Source: an uncultured Oscillospiraceae bacterium (GTDB lineage Bacteria > Bacillota > Clostridia > Oscillospirales > Acutalibacteraceae). Taken from it: DNA of 64,000 bases. Made by a program: the position numbers and the translations under genes. The notes under the pieces were generated by a model. That model did no database searches. It saw only the letters and a program-made list of their open reading frames with translations, and was not told the DNA's origin. Below are positions 43,971 to 52,802 of the stretch, piece after piece. The first letter of the stretch is position 1. Each line of letters begins with the position of its first letter. The stretch is taken from contig UQQZ01000001.1 of assembly GCA_900543305.1 (NCBI GenBank), positions 1-64,000 of the forward strand, written 5' to 3'.

Positions 43971-44573
43971 CTATCTTTTCCTTCTTGCCGGAACTCCCAT
44001 ATATGTTCCGGCTGAATCAATATTCTTCACTATTACTGCCCCAGCACCGATCATACAGTTTGAGCAGATAGCAATATTATTGCTGACGGTTGCTCCCGCC
44101 CCGATCCATGATCCACTTCCCACAGTGACAGTCCCACACAAATGACTGCCTACTGCAATATGTACATAATCGCCTACTACACAGTCATGATCCACGGACG
44201 AACAGGTGTTGATGATGCACCCTATTCCAATCCTTACTCCCGGATTGATTACAGCACCAGCCATGACTACAGTTCCTTTGCCTATCACTACATCTTCCGC
44301 AACAACTGCATCTGGATGAATGAGTGTAACCAATTTTTCCTCCGGAACTGATTCCTGTATCCGCTTCCGAACACCTGCATTGCCAATACCAATGATTATC
44401 TCAGCGTCTATTCCTCTAGCTTTAGAGCTATTCCCTATGACCGGATAACCTCCACATTCGTGCACACTTTCATCGTCATCTAAAAAAACAATCTCTCTGT
44501 AGCCATTCTTTCTTGCAATGTCTGCAATTACCTTTCCATGACCACTCGCACCAATAATAGCTATTTTTTTCAT
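43971..44573 (-). CDS. NeuD/PglD-type sugar acetyltransferase
   Basis: 200 aa. N-terminal Rossmann part (KKIAIIGASGHGKVIADIARKNGY) and a C-terminal left-handed beta helix with hexapeptide repeats (VVAEDVVIGKGTVVMAG, ...). The catalytic His is in CSSVDHDCVVGDYVHIAVG. PglD acetylates the 4-amino group of UDP-4-amino-sugar made by PglF and PglE-like enzymes; both counterparts are encoded upstream. Two bases after the sugar transferase gene. Confidence 0.9.
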   Translation of the reverse strand: MKKIAIIGASGHGKVIADIARKNGYREIVFLDDDESVHECGGYPVIGNSSKARGIDAEIIIGIGNAGVRKRIQESVPEEKLVTLIHPDAVVAEDVVIGKGTVVMAGAVINPGVRIGIGCIINTCSSVDHDCVVGDYVHIAVGSHLCGTVTVGSGSWIGAGATVSNNIAICSNCMIGAGAVIVKNIDSAGTYMGVPARRKR

Positions 44574-44575
44574 TC

Positions 44576-45229
44576 CTATACCTCCGCATTGTCTTTTGCT
44601 TCATCAGCTTCTGTTCCCATGAATTCCTCCATGGTTGCGGAGGTTTCAGAGTTGATTCCTTCTCGTTTCAATACCGTCCATACTGTCTTAAAGATAATCT
44701 TCCAATCTCCAAGGAAAGTAATGTGATCAACATACTCCACGTCCAGATCAAATTTTTCTTCCCAACTAATGGCGTTTCTTCCATTTACCTGCGCCAGCCC
44801 TGTAAATCCCGGTCTTACTTCATGCCTTCTCGCTTGATGTTCGTTATAAAGCGGGAGATACTTCACCAGGAGCGGCCGAGGTCCGCAAACCGCCATTCGT
44901 CCCGTTAGGATCGAGTACAATTCAGGCAGTTCATCCAAAGACGTAGAGCGCAACAATTTACCAAAAGACGTAAGGCGCTGCTCATCCGACAATAATTCAC
45001 CGTTCTCATCTCGTTCATTGGTCATTGTCCGGAACTTATACAGCCTGAATATCTCGCCATGCAGTCCCGGTCTTTCCTGGGCAAACAGGACGGGGGAGCC
45101 AATCTTAATCTTTACAAGAATCGCAATCACCAGCATAACCGGGCTTAATACAATACACGCAAGCAATGCGCATAGAAAATCTTGAGGACGTTTTATATAC
45201 TTTTCATAAAAACCCTTTTTATGCTCCAT
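44576..45229 (-). CDS. Initiating sugar-phosphate transferase (PglC/WcaJ family)
   Basis: 217 aa from ATG 45229; the eight upstream codons overlap the previous gene. One membrane segment (DFLCALLACIVLSPVMLVIAILV), then the bacterial sugar transferase core: GSPVLFAQERPG, FRLYKFRTM, SLDELPELYSILTGRMAVCGPRPLL, RPGFTGLAQVNGR. The short form lacking the large N-terminal membrane domain fits PglC, which transfers phospho-N,N'-diacetylbacillosamine to undecaprenyl phosphate. It starts the repeat unit. Confidence 0.92.
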   Translation of the reverse strand: MEHKKGFYEKYIKRPQDFLCALLACIVLSPVMLVIAILVKIKIGSPVLFAQERPGLHGEIFRLYKFRTMTNERDENGELLSDEQRLTSFGKLLRSTSLDELPELYSILTGRMAVCGPRPLLVKYLPLYNEHQARRHEVRPGFTGLAQVNGRNAISWEEKFDLDVEYVDHITFLGDWKIIFKTVWTVLKREGINSETSATMEEFMGTEADEAKDNAEV

Positions 45230-45240
45230 ATCCAAATACC

Positions 45241-46509
45241 TTACATGAAACAACTCTTTATTATTTCAATAATCTTCTTCTGCTCATCGGCAGTCATCTT
45301 GTTATCGCTCGGCAGACACAGACCTCTTTCAAAGATATCCATACCTACATCCTCACTACCACCTTCGATATAGGCATTGGTTCTTGCTCTGCCGTTACCT
45401 TCACTTGTGATGAACGGATTCATACGGAAAAGTGGTTGTTCGTGCATCGGCTTCCAGATCGGACGACCTTCCGCATTGTACTTCGCCAGGGTTTCGAGAA
45501 TCTCCGTTGGACAGCTCTTACCAGGTTCGCTGATGTAGAGTGCTTTCTGTTCTCCACGAACCTGCTGGCACATAGCGTCTTTGTCAATAATCATGCAGCT
45601 CAGCCAGAAGTTCGGTCCACTGTTCTTCTCATCGTAAGGATTCATCTGCACCGGAAGGTCTTTCAAACCTTCCTTGTAGCGCATATAGATCGCTTTCTTC
45701 TGCGCAATGTGTTCTTCTAAATATGGAATCTGCCCACGCACAACTCCGGCGATCACATTGCTCATGCGGTAGTTATATCCCAGCTCCTCATGCTGATACC
45801 ACGGGGCTGCTTCCCGACTTTGAGTTGACCACTTTCGTACCTTCTCGGCATCCGCCTTAGAATTAGTGAGGAACATTCCACCGGATGAACCAGTAATGAT
45901 CTTGTTTCCATTGAAGCTGATGCAGCCGTAATCGCCAAAGCTGCCAGTTTCTTTTCCTTTATATGTAGCACCTAGGGATTCCGCTGCATCTTCAACAATC
46001 ACAGCTCTGTGGGCAGTTGCTATCTTCTTAATTTCATCAATCTTGCCCGGTGTACCATACAGGTGAGCCACTACAATCACCTTGACATCTGGATAAATCT
46101 CAAATGCCTTTTCCAATGACACCGGGTCCATATTCCAAGTGTCACGCTCGGTATCAATAAAAACAGGGATACCGCCCTCATAGACAACCGGATTCACCGT
46201 GGCACCGAAAGTGACATCTGAACAGAATATTTTCTTATTACTCAGTGCTCCTTTTCCAATTTCCGGCTGACCATACATAGCTTCCCCGGCAAGCTTCATG
46301 GCAAGATGGAGAGATGCCGTTCCTGCCGATAATGCGACTGCATATCGTACCCCAACTCGTTCAGCAATCAATCGCTCTACTTCGTTAATATTCTTTCCTA
46401 CCGTGGACATCCAGTTCGTTTCATAAGCTTCGGTAACGTACTTCAATTCGTCACCGTGCATTGTGGGCGATGACAGCCAAATTTTGTGTTCAAACGGATT
46501 AATGTTCAT
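45241..46509 (-). CDS. DegT/DnrJ/EryC1 PLP aminotransferase (PglE-like)
   Basis: 422 aa from ATG 46509; in-frame ATGs 14-15 codons upstream (about 46542) are possible because the local ribosome binding site is only AAAGG. Motifs: WLSSPTMHGDELKYVTEAYETNWMSTVG, ALSAGTASLHLAM, EDAAESLGATYKG, and PLP Lys in SFNGNKIITGSSGG. It should transaminate the 4-keto sugar from the dehydratase, giving a 4-amino sugar. Confidence 0.92.
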   Translation of the reverse strand: MNINPFEHKIWLSSPTMHGDELKYVTEAYETNWMSTVGKNINEVERLIAERVGVRYAVALSAGTASLHLAMKLAGEAMYGQPEIGKGALSNKKIFCSDVTFGATVNPVVYEGGIPVFIDTERDTWNMDPVSLEKAFEIYPDVKVIVVAHLYGTPGKIDEIKKIATAHRAVIVEDAAESLGATYKGKETGSFGDYGCISFNGNKIITGSSGGMFLTNSKADAEKVRKWSTQSREAAPWYQHEELGYNYRMSNVIAGVVRGQIPYLEEHIAQKKAIYMRYKEGLKDLPVQMNPYDEKNSGPNFWLSCMIIDKDAMCQQVRGEQKALYISEPGKSCPTEILETLAKYNAEGRPIWKPMHEQPLFRMNPFITSEGNGRARTNAYIEGGSEDVGMDIFERGLCLPSDNKMTADEQKKIIEIIKSCFM

Positions 46510-46817
46510 CTCTTCTTTTCTACCTTTCGCATTAAACATCATCTTAATTAACAGATTCACATCTGAGCTATAACACGACAATTAGCCTAGAATGGCAAAT
46601 AGCTCACCGCCTAACACGGCATGTGAGCTAAGTCAGTTTCCAAACCAATCAATGTCTGCCATTTCTTTAAGCGAAAACAAAAGAAATCGCTTCAATTAAA
46701 ACAGGCTTAGACAAATGCCGTTTCAACAATCAATGTTTTAATTTCAGGCAATACCAAATCAATTCTTTCATACGAACGATTACCTAAAATGGCATGAACA
46801 ACACAAACAAAAAACTG
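46510..46817 (-). repeat. Gene-free stretch with imperfect repeats between dehydratase and aminotransferase genes
   Basis: On the minus strand TGCCATTTTAGGTAATCGT and TGCCATTCTAGGCTAATTGT are near copies, and ACATTGATTG followed by TTGAAAC-like bases also occurs twice. A short dyad AGCTCAC...GTGAGCT lies near 46590-46618. No gene was found. This is the point where base composition falls to AT-rich, so it may be a recombination joint or decayed sequence. Confidence 0.4.
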
Positions 46818-48890
46818 TCAGCCCCCCACTACAACAGGAATTGTTTCTCTCACTTCCTTGGGAGCGAATGTACCTGTTTGAAGAGCTTTTGCGTTCACTT
46901 GTTCCGGAGAATGGAATGTGGGAACCACTTCTTTCAGTGCAATTCGAATAAAATCGTCGTCTTCTCTTATCAAAGCTCTCCGAAGTTTTTCCAGTTTCTC
47001 CTCGATTTTCTGCCGGGATAAGGGTTCATCCCGTTCCACAAAGATCATATTGTTATCAGTTTTTGTCAAAGTCTCCGTTTGAATGAGCAGCTCCTCATAG
47101 AGTTTTTCACCGGGACGCAGGCCTGTTTCTATGATGTCTATATCCTGATAAGGCTCCATGCCACTTAGGCGGATCATGTTCTCGGCCAAATCAAGGATCT
47201 TCACTGGCCGTCCCATATCCAGAACAAAAAGTTCTCCGCTCTTGGCCATAGCACCGGAAGTCAGCACCAACTGGCTGGCCTCGGGAATCGTCATAAAGTA
47301 ACGGATGATCCGCTTATCAGTCACCGTAACCGGACCTCCATTGGCGATCTGCCGCTTGAACAGAGGAATCACGCTGCCGTTGCTGCCCAGTACATTGCCA
47401 AAACGCGTGCAACTGAAGGAGGTACCTTTCTGCTCCGCCGCTCTGCTCAGAACGATCATTTCACACAGTCGTTTTGTAGCCCCCATCACATTGGTGGGGT
47501 TCACCGCTTTATCGGTGCTGATCATGATAAACTTTTCAACGCCATACTTTTCTGCGACATTGACCACATTCCAAGTGCCGAACACATTGTTTTTCACGGC
47601 CTCCGAGCAGTTGTGTTCCATCAGGGGAACATGCTTATGGGCCGCAGCATGAAGTACCACCTGGGGACGATACGTACGAAACACCTTATCCAACTGTTCC
47701 GCATCACGAACACTGGCAATCTCCACTGCAAGATTGAGTGAGTCCCCATACACAAGGCGCAATTCTTGCTGGACATCGTATACGTTATTCTCGTAGATAT
47801 CCAACAATACCAGTTGTTTGGGGCCCATTCGTGCAATCTGCCGGCTCAGTTCAGAGCCAATAGACCCTCCCCCACCGGTAACTAACACCACTTTATCCTT
47901 ATAGTAAGACCGAGTGGCATCCCCAAGAAAATCCACTTCCTGTCGGAAAAGCAACTCTTCCACATCGAATTCCCGAATCTGTCTCTTGCCACTTGCTTCC
48001 GTATTCTCCACGGGGAAGGAATACACTTTGATTTTATAACCCATGGTTTTATAGCGGTTATAAAGCGAAGCTCTTTCATCGGGAGCTTTATTGACTGCAA
48101 AAACCACTTCCTGCACGGAAAGTCGATCCAACCGTTCCTTATTCACTTCGCCAGGTGAAAGCACATCAATCCCCATAACCTGCCGGCCAATTTTTTCCCG
48201 GTCCACATCGATAAAACAAACCGGTATGTAAACAGCATTAGGGTTACTGAGAAGTTCATCTGCCAACATGGCCCCAATGCGTCCAGCCCCCACGATGGCA
48301 ATTCGGATCTTATTCTGCTTGGGCATTACACTGCTCAAAGCCTCGTGCATCAAGGAAATCCCCGTCAGGCCATACACAAGTGCATCGATTCCTTTTACCA
48401 GAATACTGGAACTGCCAAAAAAGTTTCGGGCCCAGCTGCTGCTGGTACAAATCTGGTAGAGCCAGGTATAGAGAAAACGAAGCATCATGGATCCCAAGAA
48501 GGCCAACATAACCATTCCCGCCGCCCGAAACAAAGTGGGATGTTCAAAGGGCATCAAAGTACGGATTACAAGATAGAGGATCCCTCCCAGAAAATCCGCA
48601 CCAATCAGACGAAAATAGCTGTTGACACGACTGTATCGCCAGACCTGAGAATAGACCTTGCAAACATTCCGCATCACAAGAAGGCACACAGCTTCCAGAA
48701 AAAACTGAATGGCAGCCTCTCCCCAAGAAAGAGTAGCGCCCCCACGGGGGAATACAGTAAGAATAGGGAACGTCACGATCGCCAATACACAAAGATCATA
48801 AAACATGAGCTTTATTTTTCGGTTCCTGCTTCTTGCCTGTACCACTTCTCTTGAGGTCCCAACCGCTCGATCTTTTCTATTTCTGTTCAT
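46818..48890 (-). CDS. Membrane nucleotide-sugar 4,6-dehydratase (CapD/PglF type)
   Basis: 690 aa from ATG 48890 (AGGTGA upstream; GTG 48899 possible). Four N-terminal membrane helices (about 30-150), a first Rossmann part with VGAGRIGAML, then the catalytic SDR domain with VLVTGGGGSIGSELSRQI and STDKAVNPTNVMGATKRLCE. The usual SDR Tyr is Met here, as in PglF/CapD UDP-GlcNAc 4,6-dehydratases. GlmM nearby serves the UDP-GlcNAc supply. With PglE, PglD and PglC-like genes it forms a bacillosamine-type route. Confidence 0.92.
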   Translation of the reverse strand: MNRNRKDRAVGTSREVVQARSRNRKIKLMFYDLCVLAIVTFPILTVFPRGGATLSWGEAAIQFFLEAVCLLVMRNVCKVYSQVWRYSRVNSYFRLIGADFLGGILYLVIRTLMPFEHPTLFRAAGMVMLAFLGSMMLRFLYTWLYQICTSSSWARNFFGSSSILVKGIDALVYGLTGISLMHEALSSVMPKQNKIRIAIVGAGRIGAMLADELLSNPNAVYIPVCFIDVDREKIGRQVMGIDVLSPGEVNKERLDRLSVQEVVFAVNKAPDERASLYNRYKTMGYKIKVYSFPVENTEASGKRQIREFDVEELLFRQEVDFLGDATRSYYKDKVVLVTGGGGSIGSELSRQIARMGPKQLVLLDIYENNVYDVQQELRLVYGDSLNLAVEIASVRDAEQLDKVFRTYRPQVVLHAAAHKHVPLMEHNCSEAVKNNVFGTWNVVNVAEKYGVEKFIMISTDKAVNPTNVMGATKRLCEMIVLSRAAEQKGTSFSCTRFGNVLGSNGSVIPLFKRQIANGGPVTVTDKRIIRYFMTIPEASQLVLTSGAMAKSGELFVLDMGRPVKILDLAENMIRLSGMEPYQDIDIIETGLRPGEKLYEELLIQTETLTKTDNNMIFVERDEPLSRQKIEEKLEKLRRALIREDDDFIRIALKEVVPTFHSPEQVNAKALQTGTFAPKEVRETIPVVVGG

Positions 48891-48965
48891 TTGCTTCACC
48901 TAATCCCCACGTTCCATCAAGCCAAACCTTACAAACGCTCCGGCAAAATCATCTAAAAACAGACA

Positions 48966-49445
48966 TCACTCGACCTTACTGGATGAAAAAATATCTTGAT
49001 CCGTCGTTTTCGACTTTCGCCTTCGCCTCCAAAAAGCCAATACCAAACACCCGACAGCAACCCCCGCCGCGTCCAGCACCACATCTTTTACCATGGCTGT
49101 TCTCGCGGTAAAAAGCTGGTGAAACTCGTCGCTAGCTGCAAATGCTGTTCCCAGGATCATAGCGCCGATCCAGGGAGGGATCTTTTTTTGCCAATGGAAG
49201 GTTCCCATTAACCCGAAACCCAGCAAAAAATAAAGTGTGAAATGAGCTCCTTTTCGCACAAAATAATCGAGCGTCTTCATAGCCTCGTCTCCGGGTTCCC
49301 ACCCAAAAAGACCAGTTGCCCAACGGATCAACCCCTTGCTTAATTCCTGGGAAGTGGAACCGGACTGGCTGGAGAAGAGAAATGCCAGCACAGCCGTTCC
49401 AACAGTCAAAAGAATAAACAGCACAAGGAGTCGTTTTTGCTTCAT
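48966..49445 (-). CDS. VanZ family membrane protein
   Basis: 159 aa. Three or four membrane helices (LLVLFILLTVGTAVLAFLF; FTLYFLLGFGLMGTF; GAMILGTAFAASDEFHQL) with the family residues in VRKGAHFTLYFLLG, SDEFHQLFTARTAMVKDVVLDAAG. It belongs to a different VanZ subgroup from the two paralogues at 13360 and 56664. GAGGG precedes the ATG. It follows the LCP gene and may act in envelope polymer attachment (inference). Confidence 0.88.
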   Translation of the reverse strand: MKQKRLLVLFILLTVGTAVLAFLFSSQSGSTSQELSKGLIRWATGLFGWEPGDEAMKTLDYFVRKGAHFTLYFLLGFGLMGTFHWQKKIPPWIGAMILGTAFAASDEFHQLFTARTAMVKDVVLDAAGVAVGCLVLAFWRRRRKSKTTDQDIFSSSKVE

Positions 49446-49464
49446 GTTTCCCTCAATGGGCTTT

Positions 49465-50487
49465 TCAGCCTTCTCTCACAAATTCATAGAACACATCCAT
49501 CACTAGATCCTGCAAAGCCTGTTCATCGGGATAAAACTCCATGAATTCTTCTCCCACGGTTGCCTCTCCTTCCACGGTTCGGATCTCTGAAATCTGATCC
49601 TTCCCGAGGCTCTCCCCAATTTGGGAGAGCTCTTCCACCGTGCAATCAGACACCATGTAATCATTCATTTGCAGAAGGGCATTCAGGATAAATCCCCCAT
49701 CCTCTCCCGCTTTGGAGGAAAGCTGTTCCTGTAGAGCGGACATGTATTGACGTTGACGCTCCATCCGGTGCAGGTTGGTGCTGTCTTCCAGGTTTCCACG
49801 AGCCCGGACATAGGTCAAAGCCTGTTCTCCACTGAGGGTTACAGTCTCTCCCTGAACCAGACTTGAATCCACCTGAGAAAAATCGTCCATCACCTTCACC
49901 GTGACGCCTCCTACCAGATCATTGAGAATGGCGACTCCATCCATGGTCATGGATACATAATGATCAATGGTGATTCCATAGAGAAGTTTGGACACTGCTA
50001 TTACCGTGTTTTCACAGCTGTCCTCTTCCCCGCTCCCGTAGGTGTGGGCCAGGGCAAGCTGTCCTGTAAAGGTGCCAGCCGGCTCTCCGGTTACCCCTAA
50101 AATTTGAATTTCCGTCATGGTATCCCGGTTCAGTTGGATGGGCGTACAGGTGCCAGCCTTCCGGTCCAGCACCAACAACAGCAAAAAGTCCGCTTGCTGA
50201 TCGTTGAGGTAACCTTCCTGCTGAGCTCCCTCGTACTTATCTAGACCCAGAAGCAACACTGTCTCCAGATCTTCTCGCCGGGCATACCATGCGCCTTGAT
50301 AGTAGGTGAGTTCCCGCTCTTCCTCCGAAGCAGAGGCGTTATCCGTTGAGACATCCTCAGGAACGGAAACCTGTCCTTGAGTCTGATCCCAACGCTGCAG
50401 CAGGAGCAATCCCACCAATATCACAAGTATTGCTGCCAGAAGTACCGCGATCCCTTTCAGCACACGGACATCCAAACGAATTTTCAT
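49465..50487 (-). CDS. LytR-CpsA-Psr family capsule/teichoic acid ligase
   Basis: 340 aa. Short cytoplasmic start, one membrane helix (about 10-32), then the LCP domain: ETVLLLGLDKYEG, QADFLLLLVLD, IQLNRDTMTEI (Arg-Asp pair), YVSMTMDGVAILNDLVGGVTV, GEQALTYVRARGN, RMERQRQYM. LCP enzymes move the lipid-linked polymer onto peptidoglycan; this is the probable attachment step for the polysaccharide. One base after the stop of the SPQTG protein gene. Confidence 0.93.
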   Translation of the reverse strand: MKIRLDVRVLKGIAVLLAAILVILVGLLLLQRWDQTQGQVSVPEDVSTDNASASEEERELTYYQGAWYARREDLETVLLLGLDKYEGAQQEGYLNDQQADFLLLLVLDRKAGTCTPIQLNRDTMTEIQILGVTGEPAGTFTGQLALAHTYGSGEEDSCENTVIAVSKLLYGITIDHYVSMTMDGVAILNDLVGGVTVKVMDDFSQVDSSLVQGETVTLSGEQALTYVRARGNLEDSTNLHRMERQRQYMSALQEQLSSKAGEDGGFILNALLQMNDYMVSDCTVEELSQIGESLGKDQISEIRTVEGEATVGEEFMEFYPDEQALQDLVMDVFYEFVREG

Positions 50488-50488
50488 C

Positions 50489-51277
50489 TCAGTTCTGAGA
50501 ACGCTTTTTCCAAACCACCACAGCGCTGGTCACCGCAATGCAGCCCAGGGTAATGGCGCCCATGCCCAACGCAGGGAACATGTTGTTGTCCCCGGTCTGA
50601 GGAGAAGTGGGAGCATTGGCATCGGCGGAAACGCTGGTATCGGTCTCGGTCTTATCCACCACAAAGGCAATGGGAGACAGACTGTCGAAGGTCACATCCA
50701 CGGAACCATTAGCATTGCGCACTACCCGGTCATTCGAAATGACTTCCCAGTTGGACCCCTCGTAGTTGTGGAGCACCAGCAGGGTGGCGGTGGGAGCCAG
50801 GTTCAAAGAGAATCGGATGGTGATATTGTTGCCTTCCTGTGCCAGGAACTCAGCGGCATCCCCATCCAAGGATACGTCGAACACATCACGGACTACCAAA
50901 TCTTCCACATTGGCTGTGCTGCCCATCTGCTGTAGGATACCAGCAAGATCCACATCGGGAACCAGATCCGCAATAGTCTCTGCCTGCTGGATCTGTTCAA
51001 ATGCGTTGGAAAGCATCTCACTGATTTGTTCCGCTGCCTGAGCCAGGGCAGAAATAGGAGTCACAATCAATTGGCTTGCATCTATGCCGGCCACCTGGTT
51101 GCCGTTTGCGTCCCGGATGATCGCGGAAACCTGATTACCGTTGTCATCGGTCATGGTTTCCACAGTAGGAGCAGGCTTCTGCTCCACGCTGTTCACAAAA
51201 TCCACCGCCGCGGAGGCAGGAATGGCCAGCGTGACGAACATCATCACTACGACGAGTAATAAAGCGAGCTTTTTCAT
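50489..51277 (-). CDS. Secreted protein with SPQTG sorting signal
   Basis: 262 aa. Signal peptide (MKKLALLLVVVMMFVTLAIPASAA); a helical segment rich in Gln/Ala (about 75-115); a small beta domain (about 120-210); then Thr/Ser linker, SPQTGD, a membrane helix (ALGMGAITLGCIAVTSAVVV) and WKKRSQN. The motif is the (S/P)PxTG type used by class B sortases of Clostridia, and the class B sortase gene is the next one upstream. Function of the ectodomain unknown. Confidence 0.88.
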   Translation of the reverse strand: MKKLALLLVVVMMFVTLAIPASAAVDFVNSVEQKPAPTVETMTDDNGNQVSAIIRDANGNQVAGIDASQLIVTPISALAQAAEQISEMLSNAFEQIQQAETIADLVPDVDLAGILQQMGSTANVEDLVVRDVFDVSLDGDAAEFLAQEGNNITIRFSLNLAPTATLLVLHNYEGSNWEVISNDRVVRNANGSVDVTFDSLSPIAFVVDKTETDTSVSADANAPTSPQTGDNNMFPALGMGAITLGCIAVTSAVVVWKKRSQN

Positions 51278-51306
51278 GGGAATTCATCCTTTCCTATTTG
51301 GGGAGA

Positions 51307-52101
51307 TTAATCTATCACAGTCTGGCAAACCGCCAGAACTAGATATCGTTTTTGAGAATTGCCTGCCAAACAGGTTGACAGAACCAAAATTTTATCCTCA
51401 GCGGAAACGGTAACCGAATCGCTAAACTGAGCACCAATTTCCCTAACTTCATACACACTGTTTAAAAACGCAGTGACCCGTCGGGGATCGGAACTATCGT
51501 AGTTGTAAAGAATATGGCGGTTGTCATAGGGAACAGCAGCAAACACTCTATAATGCAGCTCCCTCTCCGGCAGGTAGACTACAATCTCTCCGTAATCCTC
51601 CAGGGCACTTTCCTGAGAGTAGGTCTCCTGGAGCTTTCCAAACATGGTTCCCGCGTGCATCTGATGGCCATAGGCCACCGTAATGGGATCTTCCATGGTA
51701 GTGGTATTGTAGGTGCTTTCGGTAAAGATAGCTCCGGCAGAGCTTTCATTGCCGTCACTGTCGTGAGTCAGATAGAAGGCATCGTCCCCTTCCCGCTGGA
51801 CCAGAGGGAAATCAAACTCCGTTCCTGGGATCCGCAGCCAACCGTAAATATCCGGGTTGGTGGCTTGAAGAGATGCAAAATCAATGGGGCTGACATACGG
51901 TTCTTCCTGAGAGGAGGTCTCCTGAGAAGAGGCTGCAGACTCCGATTCGGGCTGTGGAGTGGGATCCTGAGAAACAGAAGGAACGGGATCCGGATCCGCT
52001 GTCTCCGGCTTCTCTCCTCCGCCCTGCAGAAGCATCACCCCGCAAACCACACAGAGCACACCTAACACTCCAATCAGTATCGCCAGGGTTCGCTTTTTCA
52101 T
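51307..52101 (-). CDS. Class B sortase in the capsule operon
   Basis: 264 aa from ATG 52101, overlapping the CpsB stop by ATGA; an open frame continues upstream inside that gene. Membrane anchor (about 5-27), a Ser/Pro/Glu linker, then the sortase domain with His146 in VAYGHQMHAG, Cys244 in LVLSTCLAG, Arg252 in KRYLVLA. About 30 kb from and clearly distinct from the other class B sortase (1630-2406). Likely substrate: the SPQTG protein just downstream. Confidence 0.93.
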   Translation of the reverse strand: MKKRTLAILIGVLGVLCVVCGVMLLQGGGEKPETADPDPVPSVSQDPTPQPESESAASSQETSSQEEPYVSPIDFASLQATNPDIYGWLRIPGTEFDFPLVQREGDDAFYLTHDSDGNESSAGAIFTESTYNTTTMEDPITVAYGHQMHAGTMFGKLQETYSQESALEDYGEIVVYLPERELHYRVFAAVPYDNRHILYNYDSSDPRRVTAFLNSVYEVREIGAQFSDSVTVSAEDKILVLSTCLAGNSQKRYLVLAVCQTVID

Positions 52102-52802
52102 GGAGCACTCCCAGCTTTCAGCAGTTCCACGGTGCGGCGTTGGAAATTCCGCAAAGCGTCCCTGCCCAGGGATTTCTCTATTACTTCCATAGCATCTCCC
52201 AACCGAGGGGGCCTTGTAGTCATATTGTGTGCATCTGAACCTAACATATGGATCTCTCCCTTCTGGAGCATCCGAAGAGCTTTCCGCTTCGTTCTCCAGG
52301 ACAGGAAGAAGGAAGCATTGCATTGCATCCAAACACCGGACCGTTGCAAGGTGCGGATCACCTGCTTGGATTGGGCGCTCCAATACCGCTCCACATGGGC
52401 CAAAAGGACTTGGGTTTCTTTGTGGCTCTGAATCTCCAGAACCTCGTCTACCATCCGTTTACTCCAGGTACAAAAGGGCATTTCCAACAGCAACACGGGG
52501 GATCCCTCCAGTCTGAGGAAATCCAACTCCTCCGTCCGGGACATACCTTCGAAATACCTGACCTCCGCTCCCAAGACGATCTTGGGAAATCCCGGCTTTA
52601 ACCGGCTGCGCAATGCTTCCACCGAAACTCTCCTGCGGCGAAGAAACTGGGAGGGAGTTTGTTCCGTGGCGTAAAAATGGGGCGTGGCTACCATCCATTT
52701 CACTCCTTGACGGGCAGAAGCTTCCAGCATCTGCAAACTCTCTGCCACATTGCGGCTGCCGTCATCCAATCCCGGTAAAATATGAGAATGTAGATCAATC
52801 AT
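52098..52802 (-). CDS. cpsB: PHP-type tyrosine-protein phosphatase CpsB
   Basis: 234 aa. PHP metal-binding motifs HSHILPGLDDG, ATPHFYATEQ, EMPF, LLAHVERY and LGSDAHNM. Mn-dependent phosphatase that removes phosphate from the BY-kinase tail, controlling chain length and export. Four-base overlaps with both neighbours. Confidence 0.93.
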   Translation of the reverse strand: MIDLHSHILPGLDDGSRNVAESLQMLEASARQGVKWMVATPHFYATEQTPSQFLRRRRVSVEALRSRLKPGFPKIVLGAEVRYFEGMSRTEELDFLRLEGSPVLLLEMPFCTWSKRMVDEVLEIQSHKETQVLLAHVERYWSAQSKQVIRTLQRSGVWMQCNASFFLSWRTKRKALRMLQKGEIHMLGSDAHNMTTRPPRLGDAMEVIEKSLGRDALRNFQRRTVELLKAGSAP

